A DNA stretch of 64,000 nt from assembly GCA_041650595.1 (NCBI GenBank), contig JBAZKW010000007.1:1-64000 (forward strand), written 5' to 3'. Numbering within the stretch: the stretch's first letter is position 1; each line of letters opens with the position of its first letter. A program made the translations under genes and the position numbers. A model generated the notes under the pieces. It was not told where the DNA came from and ran no database searches. It was given only the letters and a program-made list of their open reading frames with translations. Of the stretch, positions 18,030 to 26,500 are shown in pieces. This stretch comes from CALFCX01 sp041650595. Its GTDB lineage: Bacteria > Margulisbacteria > WOR-1 > JAKLHX01.

Positions 18030-19462
18030 AAAACCCGAATTCAAAATCGCAAATCCAGCATTGGAAGGTTGTCATATCGGCGCTTTCAGGCATTTTGTTG
18101 TCTCTGGCTTTCCCAAACGCGGATCTCGGGTTTTTTGCATGGGTGGCGGTTGCTCCTTTTTTTGTCATGCTGTTTTCTGCCAATAAACGCACCGCCATTC
18201 TGTATGGATTGTCATTTGGCTTCTCGTATTTTTTGGCGGTATTTTTTTGGCTGACATCGCTTTCGCGGTGGATCGGTCCGTTTGCATATTTAGCATGGAT
18301 CTCGCTCAGTATGTTTCAGACGCTCTTTCTTGCGGCTTTTTCTCTTGTTGCATATTTTGTGGTGAAACGATACGGTCTTGGGCTTATCAGTTCCTGCACA
18401 GTCCCTTTGCTTTGGATATTGACCGAAGTGATGCGCAGCAGGGGGGAATTTGCCACCGCAGGCGGGGTGCTCGGCTATACTCAATATGATAATCCAATGG
18501 TGATTCAGATTGCATCTTTACTGCGGGTCTATGGTGTAAGCTACCTTATCATTTCCGTTAATTTCGCTTTGGCAGCCTTGATAATTTTCAAAAAAGATCG
18601 TGCAAAAGCAAGGCCGGCAGTATTGTTTTCTTGTTGTCTTCTTGTCGCCTCTCTTACCTTCGGTGCCTGGCGGATGCAGAGCCCGCTCGTCAAAGATCCG
18701 ACAAAAGAATTTAGGATAGTCATTGTTCAGCCGAGTTTTGATCAGGCCTACAAAATGGGGCCGACCAACTCCATGACGATGCTACAGGATATTGCATCAA
18801 TGACCGGCTCCACGTTGAGTTTTAAGCCTCACGCGGTGATCTGGCCGGAGACGGCTGTTATGGGTTTTCCCCAGAGATCGCCATTTGTTATGGAATTGCT
18901 TTCAAGAACTGCCGTCAGTGCGGAAGCTTTTCTTGTTACAGGGGGATTTTTCTATGATAGCGGGAAGTTTTACAATTCCGCGTTTTCTGTTTCTTCTTCC
19001 GGCTATCTATCCTCAAGATATGATAAAGAGCATTTAATGCCTTTTGGAGAATATCTTCCCTTCCGTCCGCTCCTGTATCCGCTTCTCAAAAGCACCGGAT
19101 ATGTGGACAGTGACCAATCGCCGAATCCAAGTCCTTTGCCGCTGTATGTCGGCGGCCGTAGAGTTGGGGTCCTAATATGTTTTGAATCTCTTTTTGATAA
19201 CCTTGCCGCCAATCGTGCAAAAAAATCGGATTTTTTGCTGACGATAACCAATGATGCATGGTTCGGGAGCAGCGCTGCCGCGCATCAGCACATAATGGCG
19301 GGGCCTTTTAGAGCGGTGGAAAACAATAAATATTTTGTCCAGGTTGCCAACAGCGGAATCTCGGCGGTTATAGACCCGCACGGAAGATTTGTCGCCAAAA
19401 GCAGGCTTTGGGAAAAGATCTGTATAGAAGCGATTATTTATCCAGATATCGCCGGCCGATAA
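18026..19462 (+). CDS. lnt: Apolipoprotein N-acyltransferase
   Basis: 478 residues, typical for Lnt. N-terminal half: about six to eight transmembrane helices (residues 12-215). C-terminal half: a periplasmic nitrilase domain with the Glu-Lys-Cys triad visible as VIWPETAV (Glu275), YDKEHLMPFGEYLP (Lys334) and LICFESLF (Cys385). It transfers the third acyl chain to the N-terminal cysteine of lipoproteins, a step characteristic of outer-membrane bacteria. It overlaps the preceding lipoprotein gene by 4 bases and converges with the next gene, overlapping its end by 29 bases. Confidence 0.94.
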   Translation: MKNPNSKSQIQHWKVVISALSGILLSLAFPNADLGFFAWVAVAPFFVMLFSANKRTAILYGLSFGFSYFLAVFFWLTSLSRWIGPFAYLAWISLSMFQTLFLAAFSLVAYFVVKRYGLGLISSCTVPLLWILTEVMRSRGEFATAGGVLGYTQYDNPMVIQIASLLRVYGVSYLIISVNFALAALIIFKKDRAKARPAVLFSCCLLVASLTFGAWRMQSPLVKDPTKEFRIVIVQPSFDQAYKMGPTNSMTMLQDIASMTGSTLSFKPHAVIWPETAVMGFPQRSPFVMELLSRTAVSAEAFLVTGGFFYDSGKFYNSAFSVSSSGYLSSRYDKEHLMPFGEYLPFRPLLYPLLKSTGYVDSDQSPNPSPLPLYVGGRRVGVLICFESLFDNLAANRAKKSDFLLTITNDAWFGSSAAAHQHIMAGPFRAVENNKYFVQVANSGISAVIDPHGRFVAKSRLWEKICIEAIIYPDIAGR

Positions 19463-19832
19463 TGACAGCCGCATAATCATCGTAGGGTTCGGGCGGTAAT
19501 CTGAGCCCTGACGGGACGATACGCCATATGCCTTTCGGTTTGTTCTCCTGCCAGTAGAGCTTTCTGGCTTCCAGCGTGGAGCCTTTTTCGTTCACGAATA
19601 ATATTGTTGCCTTCAGGTTTAAATAGGATATCTTTTTTTCTATAAGTTTTCCGGGCCCGCCGTTGCCAAGCAGTATAAGTTGCGGCTGATATTTGTAGCT
19701 CATTTCCGATACGGCATCAGGCAGTTCGATCGTCTTTACGATCTTTCTTTCGAGGATTGCTTTGTCTTCCAGGAGGATAGCAATACCGGACCTGTATTTT
19801 CCGGGATCAATGGAAAGTATCGTTGAAGACAT
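19434..19832 (-). CDS. RuvC/YqgF-like RNase H-fold protein
   Basis: 132 residues. The N-terminal TILSIDPGKYRSGIAIL matches the first catalytic strand of the RuvC/YqgF superfamily (Asp8), EKGSTLEARKLYW carries a second acidic position, and the C-terminal YDDYAAVIIGRRYL provides the last Asp pair. YqgF (RuvX) trims pre-16S rRNA; other relatives resolve Holliday junctions. The protein is divergent, so the exact role is uncertain. It is the last gene of the trpD-lptB-lptF/G-DUF3084 operon and overlaps the 3' end of lnt on the opposite strand. Confidence 0.7.
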   Translation of the reverse strand: MSSTILSIDPGKYRSGIAILLEDKAILERKIVKTIELPDAVSEMSYKYQPQLILLGNGGPGKLIEKKISYLNLKATILFVNEKGSTLEARKLYWQENKPKGIWRIVPSGLRLPPEPYDDYAAVIIGRRYLDK

Positions 19833-19849
19833 GACAAAAGCCCCCCTTT

Positions 19850-20854
19850 TTAGTTTTTTATTGACAGCTCTATTTCCAGAGGTCCAGTCGAAAAAGTATC
19901 GCGAAGCGAAAGCACATTTACTTTCATGGTTTTTCCTGAGGATTTTATTGTCTTGGCAACTTCGAAGATCCTGGAATAGGGGATGGTCCCCACTGAACCG
20001 TCCGGTCCCGGGAGCATGCCTTTTGCAATAGCTTTTTCGTTAACCCTGGAAAGGAGCTCTTTAATCTTTTCTTCGATCTCAGCGGATGTCTTGGAACCGT
20101 TTATGTTGTCGGTAAGTATTATCTCTCCTTTTTGAAAAGCCTGAGTATTTTCAAAGATCTCAAAATGCACAGGGATCTCTTCTCCCAGGATCACGTTGCT
20201 TGCGGCGACCAGTCTTATCACGGCACTGCCTGCTTTGTCGGACAAAAAGCTTACGGCCTCATCCAGTTCTTTTGTGGGGATAGAAAGATAATGTTCCTTA
20301 TTGCCGCCTATAGCTTTTTTTATCGCACTGTCAGTGTTCAGGAGAATGACCGACAGCTTTTCGTTTATTTCATTTTTATCCCGGGAAACATCTATTACCG
20401 TGCTTGTAACGATATCTCCCACGCTGTAGAGCAATTGCCCGGACCTTGCCGTGGTTATTTCCTTGGACATTTTTTCTTTTGTTTTTTGGAGAGACGCGAT
20501 CTCTTTTTTGGATTCTTCAAGTGTTTTGTTGAGGCGGTCGATATCATTCAACATCCTTTGTTTGTCTTTTTTTATACCTTCAAGCTCTTTGCTGCTTGCA
20601 GAAATGTTCTTTTTGAGCTGGTCCAGTCCAAAGACCGCGGTCCTGACATCGGATGAAACAGCAAAAAGTATAGCTCCCGTAAAGATCGCGATCGTCGCGC
20701 CCGTTATGACGGTTATCGCAATCGCCGTATGTCGCGGCCGCAAGTTAAATAACGTGAGCCTTTTTCTGCCTATGACATGGCCCACGCGGTCACCGACAAA
20801 AGCGATTAATCCCGACACTAAGACCACGATCAAAATAACTTGAAAAGCGAACAT
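19850..20854 (-). CDS. DUF3084-type membrane protein with coiled coil
   Basis: 334 residues from the ATG at 20854, chosen because it lies 4 bases past the stop of the upstream lptF/G gene; a longer frame to 20893 would overlap that gene. Two N-terminal transmembrane segments (about 2-22 and 44-66, separated by DRVGHVIGRKRLTLFNLRPRHTA) precede a coiled coil (about 78-140, Lys/Glu rich) and a soluble alpha/beta C-terminal region. This matches DUF3084 proteins, whose function is unknown. Placement after an LPS exporter permease hints at an envelope role. Confidence 0.75.
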   Translation of the reverse strand: MFAFQVILIVVLVSGLIAFVGDRVGHVIGRKRLTLFNLRPRHTAIAITVITGATIAIFTGAILFAVSSDVRTAVFGLDQLKKNISASSKELEGIKKDKQRMLNDIDRLNKTLEESKKEIASLQKTKEKMSKEITTARSGQLLYSVGDIVTSTVIDVSRDKNEINEKLSVILLNTDSAIKKAIGGNKEHYLSIPTKELDEAVSFLSDKAGSAVIRLVAASNVILGEEIPVHFEIFENTQAFQKGEIILTDNINGSKTSAEIEEKIKELLSRVNEKAIAKGMLPGPDGSVGTIPYSRIFEVAKTIKSSGKTMKVNVLSLRDTFSTGPLEIELSIKN

Positions 20855-20858
20855 TTTT

Positions 20859-21938
20859 TTATTGTCCCGCCTTATAAAGTATCCAGCCGCCAATTCCTGC
20901 CGTTATCACATTGGGCAGCCATGCCGCAAGAAAAGGCGATATTATTTCCATCTGTCCGGCCGCCATAGCGACGAACATCAGGACATAATAAACGAAGATT
21001 ATTATAACACTTATGCCCAGGCCTATCGAAGAGGCTTTTCTTGTAGGATTAAGACCCAGAGGAGCCCCGAGCAAAGTGAATACAAAGCAGGCAAAAGGTA
21101 TCGCGAGCTTTAAATTCAGCTGCATAGAAAGGTCCGTCACATTTTCCCCCATCTTTTTCTTCAGGTCAATATAGTTCTTAAGCGCGTTCCAGTTCATGTC
21201 TTCGGGGCTCTTGTTGCCTTCTTCAAGGTCTGCGGGGGTAAGCTTGAGGACAATATGCTGTTCATCGAAACGTATCAGGTGCCGGTACTGGCCTTCGTCC
21301 GAAAGAAAGTAGGTGGTCCCGTTCTTAAAGATCCACCTGTCCGCATCCCATTCGGCTGTCTTGGCGTTTATAAGTTCGCTCAACTGCCCGTTGTTGAATT
21401 CCTGGATTATTACTCCGCTCATCACTTTGCCGGAAGATTTTCTGGCGTAAAAGATCCGTTTGAGCTGTCCGTTTTCAAGTTCAGGGATAAAAACGTTCTC
21501 TCTTATTTGCGGGGCTTTTTCAATTTTTGTTTCTATCAGCAGTCTTTTTGTCGCGTGATTAGCTTCCGGTACAACGATTTCGTAAAAAGCAAGAGTCAAA
21601 AAACTTATGGCAAGGCCCATAGAGAGGACCGGTACCATTATTCTGTAAAGGCTCACTCCGCCTGCCCTGAAAGCGATTATCTCTTTGTCGGAGGAGAATC
21701 GCGCGAAGGCAAGGAGGGACGCGAGCAACATCGCCATAGGGAAAATATAGACCATCACGGAGGGGAGCTTGAACAGGAAAAGTTGCGCCGCTATATGTAT
21801 GGGCATTCCCATTATCACAACGGCCCTGACCAGCTCGAACATGACCATGCTTGCCGAAAGTATCAGAGTAAAAGCCGTTACCCCGAAGATAAAAGGGTCA
21901 AACAGCTCCTTTATGACATATCTGTCTATGATCTTCAT
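20859..21938 (-). CDS. LptF/LptG family LPS export permease
   Basis: 359 residues of the YjgP/YjgQ family. Three N-terminal helices (about 12-30, 50-80, 100-122), a large periplasmic beta-jellyroll domain (about 130-260) and three C-terminal helices (about 268-357) are all visible. With LptB it forms the inner-membrane ABC transporter that extracts lipopolysaccharide and passes it along the Lpt bridge to LptD. Only one permease is in this window; the cell either has a second copy elsewhere or uses a homodimer. It overlaps lptB by 4 bases. Confidence 0.9.
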   Translation of the reverse strand: MKIIDRYVIKELFDPFIFGVTAFTLILSASMVMFELVRAVVIMGMPIHIAAQLFLFKLPSVMVYIFPMAMLLASLLAFARFSSDKEIIAFRAGGVSLYRIMVPVLSMGLAISFLTLAFYEIVVPEANHATKRLLIETKIEKAPQIRENVFIPELENGQLKRIFYARKSSGKVMSGVIIQEFNNGQLSELINAKTAEWDADRWIFKNGTTYFLSDEGQYRHLIRFDEQHIVLKLTPADLEEGNKSPEDMNWNALKNYIDLKKKMGENVTDLSMQLNLKLAIPFACFVFTLLGAPLGLNPTRKASSIGLGISVIIIFVYYVLMFVAMAAGQMEIISPFLAAWLPNVITAGIGGWILYKAGQ

Positions 21939-22660
21939 TTGAGGCTGAACTCTTCCCCTAAATAAGTTCTTTTTGCGGTCTCGTCGTTTGCTATAAAATT
22001 GGAATTGCCCGCAACCAAAATACTGCCTTTTTGAATTATATAAGCGCGGTCGGTTATGGAAAGGGTCTCTCTTACGTTGTGGTCGGTTATCAACACTCCC
22101 AATCCTTTGTTCTTAAGGTAGGTTATCACTTTTTGAAGCTCTGACACTGTGATCGGGTCTATTCCCGTAAAGGGTTCGTCCAGCAGCAGGAACGAAGGAT
22201 TCATTGCCAGAGCTCTGGCTATTTCTACCCGCCTGGATTCCCCGCCGGAAAGCTGGTAGCACCTGTTGTTCCTTAAATGCGAGACGCCCAGTTCTTCAAG
22301 TACTGCGTCCAGCTTCTTTTTGTAATCGTTTTTGGGGACTATATTGGTCACTTCCCAAAGCATGATGATATTCTCTTCTACCGTGAGTTTTTTAAAGATC
22401 GAACTTTCCTGAGGCAGATATCCCATGCCCCTCTGAGCGCGTTTATGCATAGGAAGATGGGTTATCTCATCACTGCCAAGATATACATGTCCCTCGTCCG
22501 GCTTCAAAAGGCCCACTACCATATAAAAAGTGGTTGTTTTTCCAGCACCGTTGGGACCTAAAAGTCCTACGACCTCTCCTTTGTTCACTTCTATGGATAT
22601 CTCGTTTACGACCCTTCTTCCCCCAAATGATTTTATTAGCTTATCAGTTTTTATGAACAT
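21935..22660 (-). CDS. lptB: LPS export ABC transporter ATP-binding protein LptB
   Basis: 241 residues, the standard length. Walker A GPNGAGKT is at 35-42, the ABC signature LSGGE at 137-141 and Walker B FLLLDE at 157-162; GYLPQE around 80 and FTGIDP around 164-169 are characteristic of the LptB subgroup. It powers lipopolysaccharide extraction by the LptF/G permease encoded directly downstream. GGGAG stands upstream of the ATG. It follows trpD by 60 bases containing a hairpin. Confidence 0.94.
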   Translation of the reverse strand: MFIKTDKLIKSFGGRRVVNEISIEVNKGEVVGLLGPNGAGKTTTFYMVVGLLKPDEGHVYLGSDEITHLPMHKRAQRGMGYLPQESSIFKKLTVEENIIMLWEVTNIVPKNDYKKKLDAVLEELGVSHLRNNRCYQLSGGESRRVEIARALAMNPSFLLLDEPFTGIDPITVSELQKVITYLKNKGLGVLITDHNVRETLSITDRAYIIQKGSILVAGNSNFIANDETAKRTYLGEEFSLK

Positions 22661-22684
22661 ATTTTATTCTCCCTTTATCTGATG

Positions 22685-22705
22685 GGGCAGGTTACAAACC
22701 TGCCC
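22685..22705. repeat. GGGCAGGTT hairpin between trpD and lptB
   Basis: GGGCAGGTT-ACA-AACCTGCCC, a 9-bp perfect stem without a T-run on either strand. It resembles the hairpin at 36820-36840, so it is more likely a dispersed repeat or an RNA processing site than a terminator. Confidence 0.6.
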
Positions 22706-22720
22706 TTACATATACAACTA

Positions 22721-23737
22721 TCAATGTTTGGCGGTGAACTCAATAAGTTTCTTCAGTTTATCGAGTGCCGCGCCGGAGTCCAGCGATCTTTTTGCAAGCT
22801 CAAGACCTTCTTTTATGTCCGCTGCTTTTTTCCCCACAACTATTGCCGCCGCGGCATTCAGTAATACCACATCACGCCTGGCCCCTTTTTCTTTTCCTTC
22901 AAGGATATTTTTTGTTATCCCTGCATTTTCTTCGGAGCTGCCCCCGCTTATTGAGGAGAGCGGCTGTTTTTTTATCCCGAAATTTTCCGGTTCCACAAAA
23001 TATTCTTTGATTATCCCTCCGCTCAGATGAGAGACCTTTGTACTTCCGGATATCGATATCTCATCTATGCCGTCGGTCCCGTACACTACCATAGCTGTTT
23101 CACAACCCTGGTTTTTCAGCACTTCCGCCATGACGAGTGTAAGCTTTTCGGAATAAACGCCCATCAGCTGGCCTTTGGTGTTTGCGGGATTGCTTACGGG
23201 CCCCAATATGTTGAAAATAGTCCTTATCCCGATCTCTTTCCTTGTCGGAGTGGCATGTTTCATTGCCTGGTGAAAGGCCGGTGCGAATATAAAGCCAAGG
23301 CCCACGGAATCTATGCATGAGGCCACTTTTTCCGGGGGTATATCGATCATAACTCCGAGCTTTTCCAGAAGGTCGGCGCTGCCGCATTTACTGGAGACGG
23401 CGCGGTTGCCGTGCTTGGCGATCACAACTCCGGATCCTGCAGCTATAAACGAAGCGACGGTGGAAATATTAAAAGTTCCTGAAACGTCCCCGCCGGTGCC
23501 GCAGGTATCGACAAAATAATCCGCTTTGGGTGACAGCTTGACAGCGTGTGCTCTCATAATTTTGGCAAAACCGGTTATTTCTTCGGATGTTTCGCCTTTT
23601 ATTCTGAGTGCGGTTATCAAAGATGCGATCTGCGATGGGGTAGCTATTCCGGTCATTATATCGTTCATTGCCTCCTCGCTTTCGCGGGAGGTTAGGTCCT
23701 GCCCTTCGACGAGCTTTTTGATACAATCCTTTATCAT
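22721..23737 (-). CDS. trpD: Anthranilate phosphoribosyltransferase
   Basis: 338 residues, full length. The PRPP-binding DTCGTGGDVSGTFNIST (about 78-94), AKHGNRAVSSKCGSADLLEKLG (about 105-126) and the divalent-metal acidic pair near GTDGIDEIS are all present. It makes phosphoribosylanthranilate in tryptophan synthesis. No other trp biosynthetic gene adjoins it; it heads an LPS-export operon instead. The start lies 11 bases after an extended -10, with little room for a ribosome-binding site. Confidence 0.95.
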   Translation of the reverse strand: MIKDCIKKLVEGQDLTSRESEEAMNDIMTGIATPSQIASLITALRIKGETSEEITGFAKIMRAHAVKLSPKADYFVDTCGTGGDVSGTFNISTVASFIAAGSGVVIAKHGNRAVSSKCGSADLLEKLGVMIDIPPEKVASCIDSVGLGFIFAPAFHQAMKHATPTRKEIGIRTIFNILGPVSNPANTKGQLMGVYSEKLTLVMAEVLKNQGCETAMVVYGTDGIDEISISGSTKVSHLSGGIIKEYFVEPENFGIKKQPLSSISGGSSEENAGITKNILEGKEKGARRDVVLLNAAAAIVVGKKAADIKEGLELAKRSLDSGAALDKLKKLIEFTAKH

Positions 23738-23748
23738 TTCTATATGAG

Positions 23749-23754
23749 ATTATA
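23749..23754 (-). promoter_or_regulatory. Extended -10 (TGA-TATAAT) of trpD
   Basis: On the minus strand TGATATAAT ends 11 bases before the trpD ATG. It is divergent from the promoter of the winged-helix gene. Confidence 0.55.
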
Positions 23755-23774
23755 TCACAAGCCCTTTACTATGC

Positions 23775-23780
23775 TATAAT
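23775..23780 (+). promoter_or_regulatory. Extended -10 (TGC-TATAAT) of the winged-helix regulator
   Basis: TGCTATAAT lies directly before the inverted repeat at 23781-23795. No -35 match is obvious. Confidence 0.6.
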
Positions 23781-23795
23781 GTTCAATAGTTGAAC
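23781..23795. promoter_or_regulatory. Candidate operator, GTTCAA-TAG-TTGAAC
   Basis: A perfect 6-bp inverted repeat with a 3-base spacer that covers the expected transcription start of the adjacent winged-helix gene. Its position fits autorepression. Confidence 0.5.
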
Positions 23796-24332
23796 AACAA
23801 TATGGACGAGCACGAACATAAAATAATTTCCGAACTGTCAAAGAACTCAGCTGCTTCTCAACGGCATCTATCCAAAGCATCGGAATTATCTTTGGGCATG
23901 GTGAACATAGTTTTGCACCGGATGATAGAAAAAGGCTATATGAAGATAAAACAGCTTGACGGCAGAAAAGTCCAATACCTGCTTACCCCGAAAGGTTTTT
24001 CGGAAAAAGTAAAAAAATCCAGGCAATATGTGAGCAATACGATCTCTCTGATATCCGTTATGAAAGATTCCGTTAAGAAAATACTAAGCGATTATCGCGC
24101 CCAGGGGTACAAAAAGTTTTGCGTGCTGGGAAGAGGAGAGCTGCTGTCCGTGATCGAAATGGCGGCAAAAGAGCTTGTGGTAGAAGATATTGAGTTGTCG
24201 CGTGCCGACAATGTTTCTCAGATAAAAGCCGATACGGAAATCATCTTTTGCTTAAGTGAACTTCCGCAGTCCAAGAACGGCAGACAGATCTTTGTGGATA
24301 TCACACAGAAAATCGCAGAAGCCGTAGGATAG
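23790..24332 (+). CDS. MarR-like winged-helix transcriptional regulator
   Basis: 180 residues from TTG 23790, or 176 from ATG 23802; the ATG avoids a start inside the operator-like palindrome, but neither has a clear Shine-Dalgarno sequence. The N-terminal half (about 5-75) is a winged helix-turn-helix: EHKIISELSKNSAASQRHLSKASELSLGMVNIVLHRMIEKGYMKIKQLDGRKVQYLLTPKG contains the recognition helix and wing. The C-terminal half (about 95-180) has an alpha/beta look (KKFCVLGRGELLSVIEMAAKEL, ADTEIIFCLSEL) and may bind a ligand. It lies 10 bases before a sugar aminotransferase gene and so may control surface-sugar synthesis. Confidence 0.8.
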   Translation: MNNNMDEHEHKIISELSKNSAASQRHLSKASELSLGMVNIVLHRMIEKGYMKIKQLDGRKVQYLLTPKGFSEKVKKSRQYVSNTISLISVMKDSVKKILSDYRAQGYKKFCVLGRGELLSVIEMAAKELVVEDIELSRADNVSQIKADTEIIFCLSELPQSKNGRQIFVDITQKIAEAVG

Positions 24333-24342
24333 AGGAACTAAC

Positions 24343-25455
24343 ATGACAGTGCCGATGCTCGATCTTAAAGCAGAATACGCATCAATAAAAGGGGAGATAG
24401 ACTCGGCTCTGGCCAATGTGTTGTCAAGCGGCGCGTTCATTTTAGGGCCAAATGTGAGTGCTTTTGAAAAAGAATTTGCGGACTATATCGGAACAAAATA
24501 TGCCTTGGGAGTGGCTTCCGGCACGGACGCGCTTTTTCTTTCGCTGAAAGCTTTGGGAATAGGAGCGGGGGACGAGGTCATCACTTCTCCTCTCACTTTC
24601 TTTGCGACATCGGAAGCCATCTCATACACCGGAGCCAAGCCGGTCTTTGTGGACGCAGACCCCGAGACGCACAATATTGATGCTATAAAGATCGAAAAAG
24701 CTGTGACAAAGGCGACTAAAGCGATTATCCCCGTGCATTTGTGGGGATTGCCGGCCGACATGGACCCCATCATGCAGACCGCAAAAAAACACGGATTATT
24801 TATTGTTGAAGACTGCGCGCAGGCTGCAGGGGCAAAGTACAGATCAAAAAAAGTCGGCTCATACGGTTCCGCCGGCTGCTTTTCTTTTTTTCCGACAAAA
24901 AATCTCGGCTGCTACGGCGACGGCGGGATGATAACGACAAATGATGATGCTGTCTATGAAAAACTAAAACTTCTTCATCTGCACGGCAGCAAATCGCGGG
25001 GAGTACACGAGATAATCGGCTATAACAGCCGGCTTGACGAGATCCAGGCGGCAATACTCAGGGTGAAATTAAGATATTTGGATAAGTGGAACGATGCCAG
25101 AAGGAAGAACGCGGCTTATTATACTTCGGAATTTTTGAGTCTCGGCATAAAATGTCCGGCCGAGCCGCAGGGAACAAGGCATGTGTACCATCAGTACACG
25201 ATGGAGATGGATGGCAGGGAACCCGCAATAGAACACCTTAAAGCGAACGGGGTTTCGGCTTTTGTTTACTATCCCAATCCTCTGCATCTGCAAAAAGCTT
25301 ATGACAACTTGGGTTATAAAAAAGGTGATTTCCCGGAAAGTGAAAAAATAGGTTTAAGGATGCTTTCAATACCGGTACATCCTTTTCTTTCGGACAGTGA
25401 AAAAGATACTGTAACAGCAGCTTTGAAGGGTTTTAAGCACAAAAAAGCGGTTTGA
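24343..25455 (+). CDS. DegT/DnrJ/EryC1/StrS-family sugar aminotransferase
   Basis: 370 residues, the usual length. PLP enzyme motifs: SGTDALFLSLKALGIGAGDEVITSPLTFFATSEAI (about 51-85), the EDCAQAAGA strand (about 156-164) and GCFSFFPTKNLGCYGDGGM, whose Lys (about 187) forms the PLP aldimine. Such enzymes aminate keto-sugar nucleotides for lipopolysaccharide or glycan synthesis. The substrate cannot be read off. It probably forms an operon with the preceding winged-helix regulator. Confidence 0.9.
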   Translation: MTVPMLDLKAEYASIKGEIDSALANVLSSGAFILGPNVSAFEKEFADYIGTKYALGVASGTDALFLSLKALGIGAGDEVITSPLTFFATSEAISYTGAKPVFVDADPETHNIDAIKIEKAVTKATKAIIPVHLWGLPADMDPIMQTAKKHGLFIVEDCAQAAGAKYRSKKVGSYGSAGCFSFFPTKNLGCYGDGGMITTNDDAVYEKLKLLHLHGSKSRGVHEIIGYNSRLDEIQAAILRVKLRYLDKWNDARRKNAAYYTSEFLSLGIKCPAEPQGTRHVYHQYTMEMDGREPAIEHLKANGVSAFVYYPNPLHLQKAYDNLGYKKGDFPESEKIGLRMLSIPVHPFLSDSEKDTVTAALKGFKHKKAV

Positions 25456-25460
25456 TGTGC

Positions 25461-25466
25461 TATAAT
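25461..25466 (+). promoter_or_regulatory. Extended -10 (TGC-TATAAT) upstream of the RRM gene
   Basis: TGCTATAAT just after the aminotransferase stop. Transcription from here would give a 5' leader of about 120 bases before the RRM-protein ATG. Confidence 0.5.
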
Positions 25467-25594
25467 AAAAAAGTCGAGTTTAATGATTAGAGAGTAAAGA
25501 GCATCTGCATCTTTTTCGTGAGTGAATCTTTTAAACAATTCCTCAATAGTCATTAATCAGCAGAAAAAATATATTAATCAAGGAGCATCTTTTC
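25467..25594 (+). promoter_or_regulatory. Probable structured 5' leader of the RRM gene
   Basis: The leader contains TTAATGATT near 25480 and AGTCATTAA near 25546, which can pair, plus repeated GAGCATCT near 25499 and 25582. A clear AAGGAG ribosome-binding site lies at 25580-25585. Long leaders are common on cold-shock and autoregulated RNA-binding protein mRNAs. Confidence 0.35.
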
Positions 25595-25888
25595 ATGAAG
25601 AGCATATTCGTAGGCAACCTTCCGTGGTCGGCCACAGATGCCGAACTTTCAGCAAAATTTTCTGAATTTGGCAATGTGATCTCGGCCAGGATAGTGACCG
25701 ATAAGTTCACGAACAAGTCGCGCGGATTCGGATTTGTTGATATGGAAGACGCCGATGCCCAAAAAGCTATTGCCGCCATGAGCGGACAAAAGTGGGGCGA
25801 TCGCGAACTGACAGTCAACGAAGCCAAGCCCAAGTCTGACCGTCCCAGAGACGGCGGCGGACAGAGACGTTCATTCGACAGATATTAA
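25595..25888 (+). CDS. RRM-domain RNA-binding protein
   Basis: 97 residues comprising one RNA recognition motif plus a short basic/Gly tail. RNP2 is IFVGNL (3-8) and RNP1 is KSRGFGFVDM (about 42-51), with the usual aromatic residues. The end (RPRDGGGQRRSFDRY) is the arginine/glycine-rich tail seen in cyanobacterial and other bacterial Rbp proteins. These are single-stranded RNA binders often induced by cold. A strong AAGGAG precedes the ATG and a long-stem terminator follows, so it is probably monocistronic. Confidence 0.93.
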   Translation: MKSIFVGNLPWSATDAELSAKFSEFGNVISARIVTDKFTNKSRGFGFVDMEDADAQKAIAAMSGQKWGDRELTVNEAKPKSDRPRDGGGQRRSFDRY

Positions 25889-25911
25889 TTAATATCGTTG
25901 ACTAACATGAG

Positions 25912-25976
25912 CCCCGCACTTTCTGTTTCATGGCAAATTTTAATTAGCCAGGCGATAGAAAGTGCGGGGTTTTTTT
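25912..25976 (+). terminator. Rho-independent terminator after the RRM gene
   Basis: CCCCGCACTTTCT (25912-25924) pairs with AGAAAGTGCGGGG (25957-25969) and is followed by seven T. The 32-base loop contains a smaller TGGC/GCCA pairing. Confidence 0.9.
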
Positions 25977-26098
25977 GTGTCCGGAAGAATCTATAAAGCA
26001 GGGTGTAAAAAAACCGAATAACCTTCACACAAAAAAAATGGAAGTGATAAAATTGTAAAGGTTTATCCTTAGCTCGCTGAAAAGAAAAAGGTTTTATC

Positions 26099-26500
26099 TT
26101 GGAAGAAATCGGAACGGTAAAAGAAAAAAGAGGGAATAAGCTCGTCGTAGAAATGGAGCGCAATTGTCATTGCGAAGCATGCGGACTATGTTATGCCTCA
26201 GCCGGCAGGTACAATCTTATCGAAGTGGAAGATAGTAATTCCGGCGCCCTGACGGGGGACAAGGTAGCGCTTTCCCTTCCGGGCAGCGATATCCTTAAGG
26301 CGTCATTTCTTACATATGTAATGCCTTTGTCTGCTTTCTTTTTGGGCATATTTTTGGGATATATATTTCTTGATAAAGGCGCCGGTTTAACGGCTTTGAG
26401 CGGTATTGCCGGTCTATTGGTCGGTTTTTTAGCATTAAAGGTAATAGAGCAGGAACTTAAGAAAAGGGGTCTCTTAAAGATCACGGTGAAAAAAGTATAA
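26099..26500 (+). CDS. rseC: RseC/SoxR-reducing-system-like membrane protein
   Basis: 133 residues from a TTG; no better start is in frame after the previous terminator. The N-terminal part has the RseC cysteine pattern CHCEACGLC (about 23-31), and two transmembrane helices follow (about 67-90 and 97-115). RseC-family proteins commonly accompany rnf genes, and the stop of this gene overlaps the rnfC start by one base. A role in electron transfer or assembly of the Rnf complex is suspected rather than proven. Confidence 0.8.
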   Translation: MEEIGTVKEKRGNKLVVEMERNCHCEACGLCYASAGRYNLIEVEDSNSGALTGDKVALSLPGSDILKASFLTYVMPLSAFFLGIFLGYIFLDKGAGLTALSGIAGLLVGFLALKVIEQELKKRGLLKITVKKV

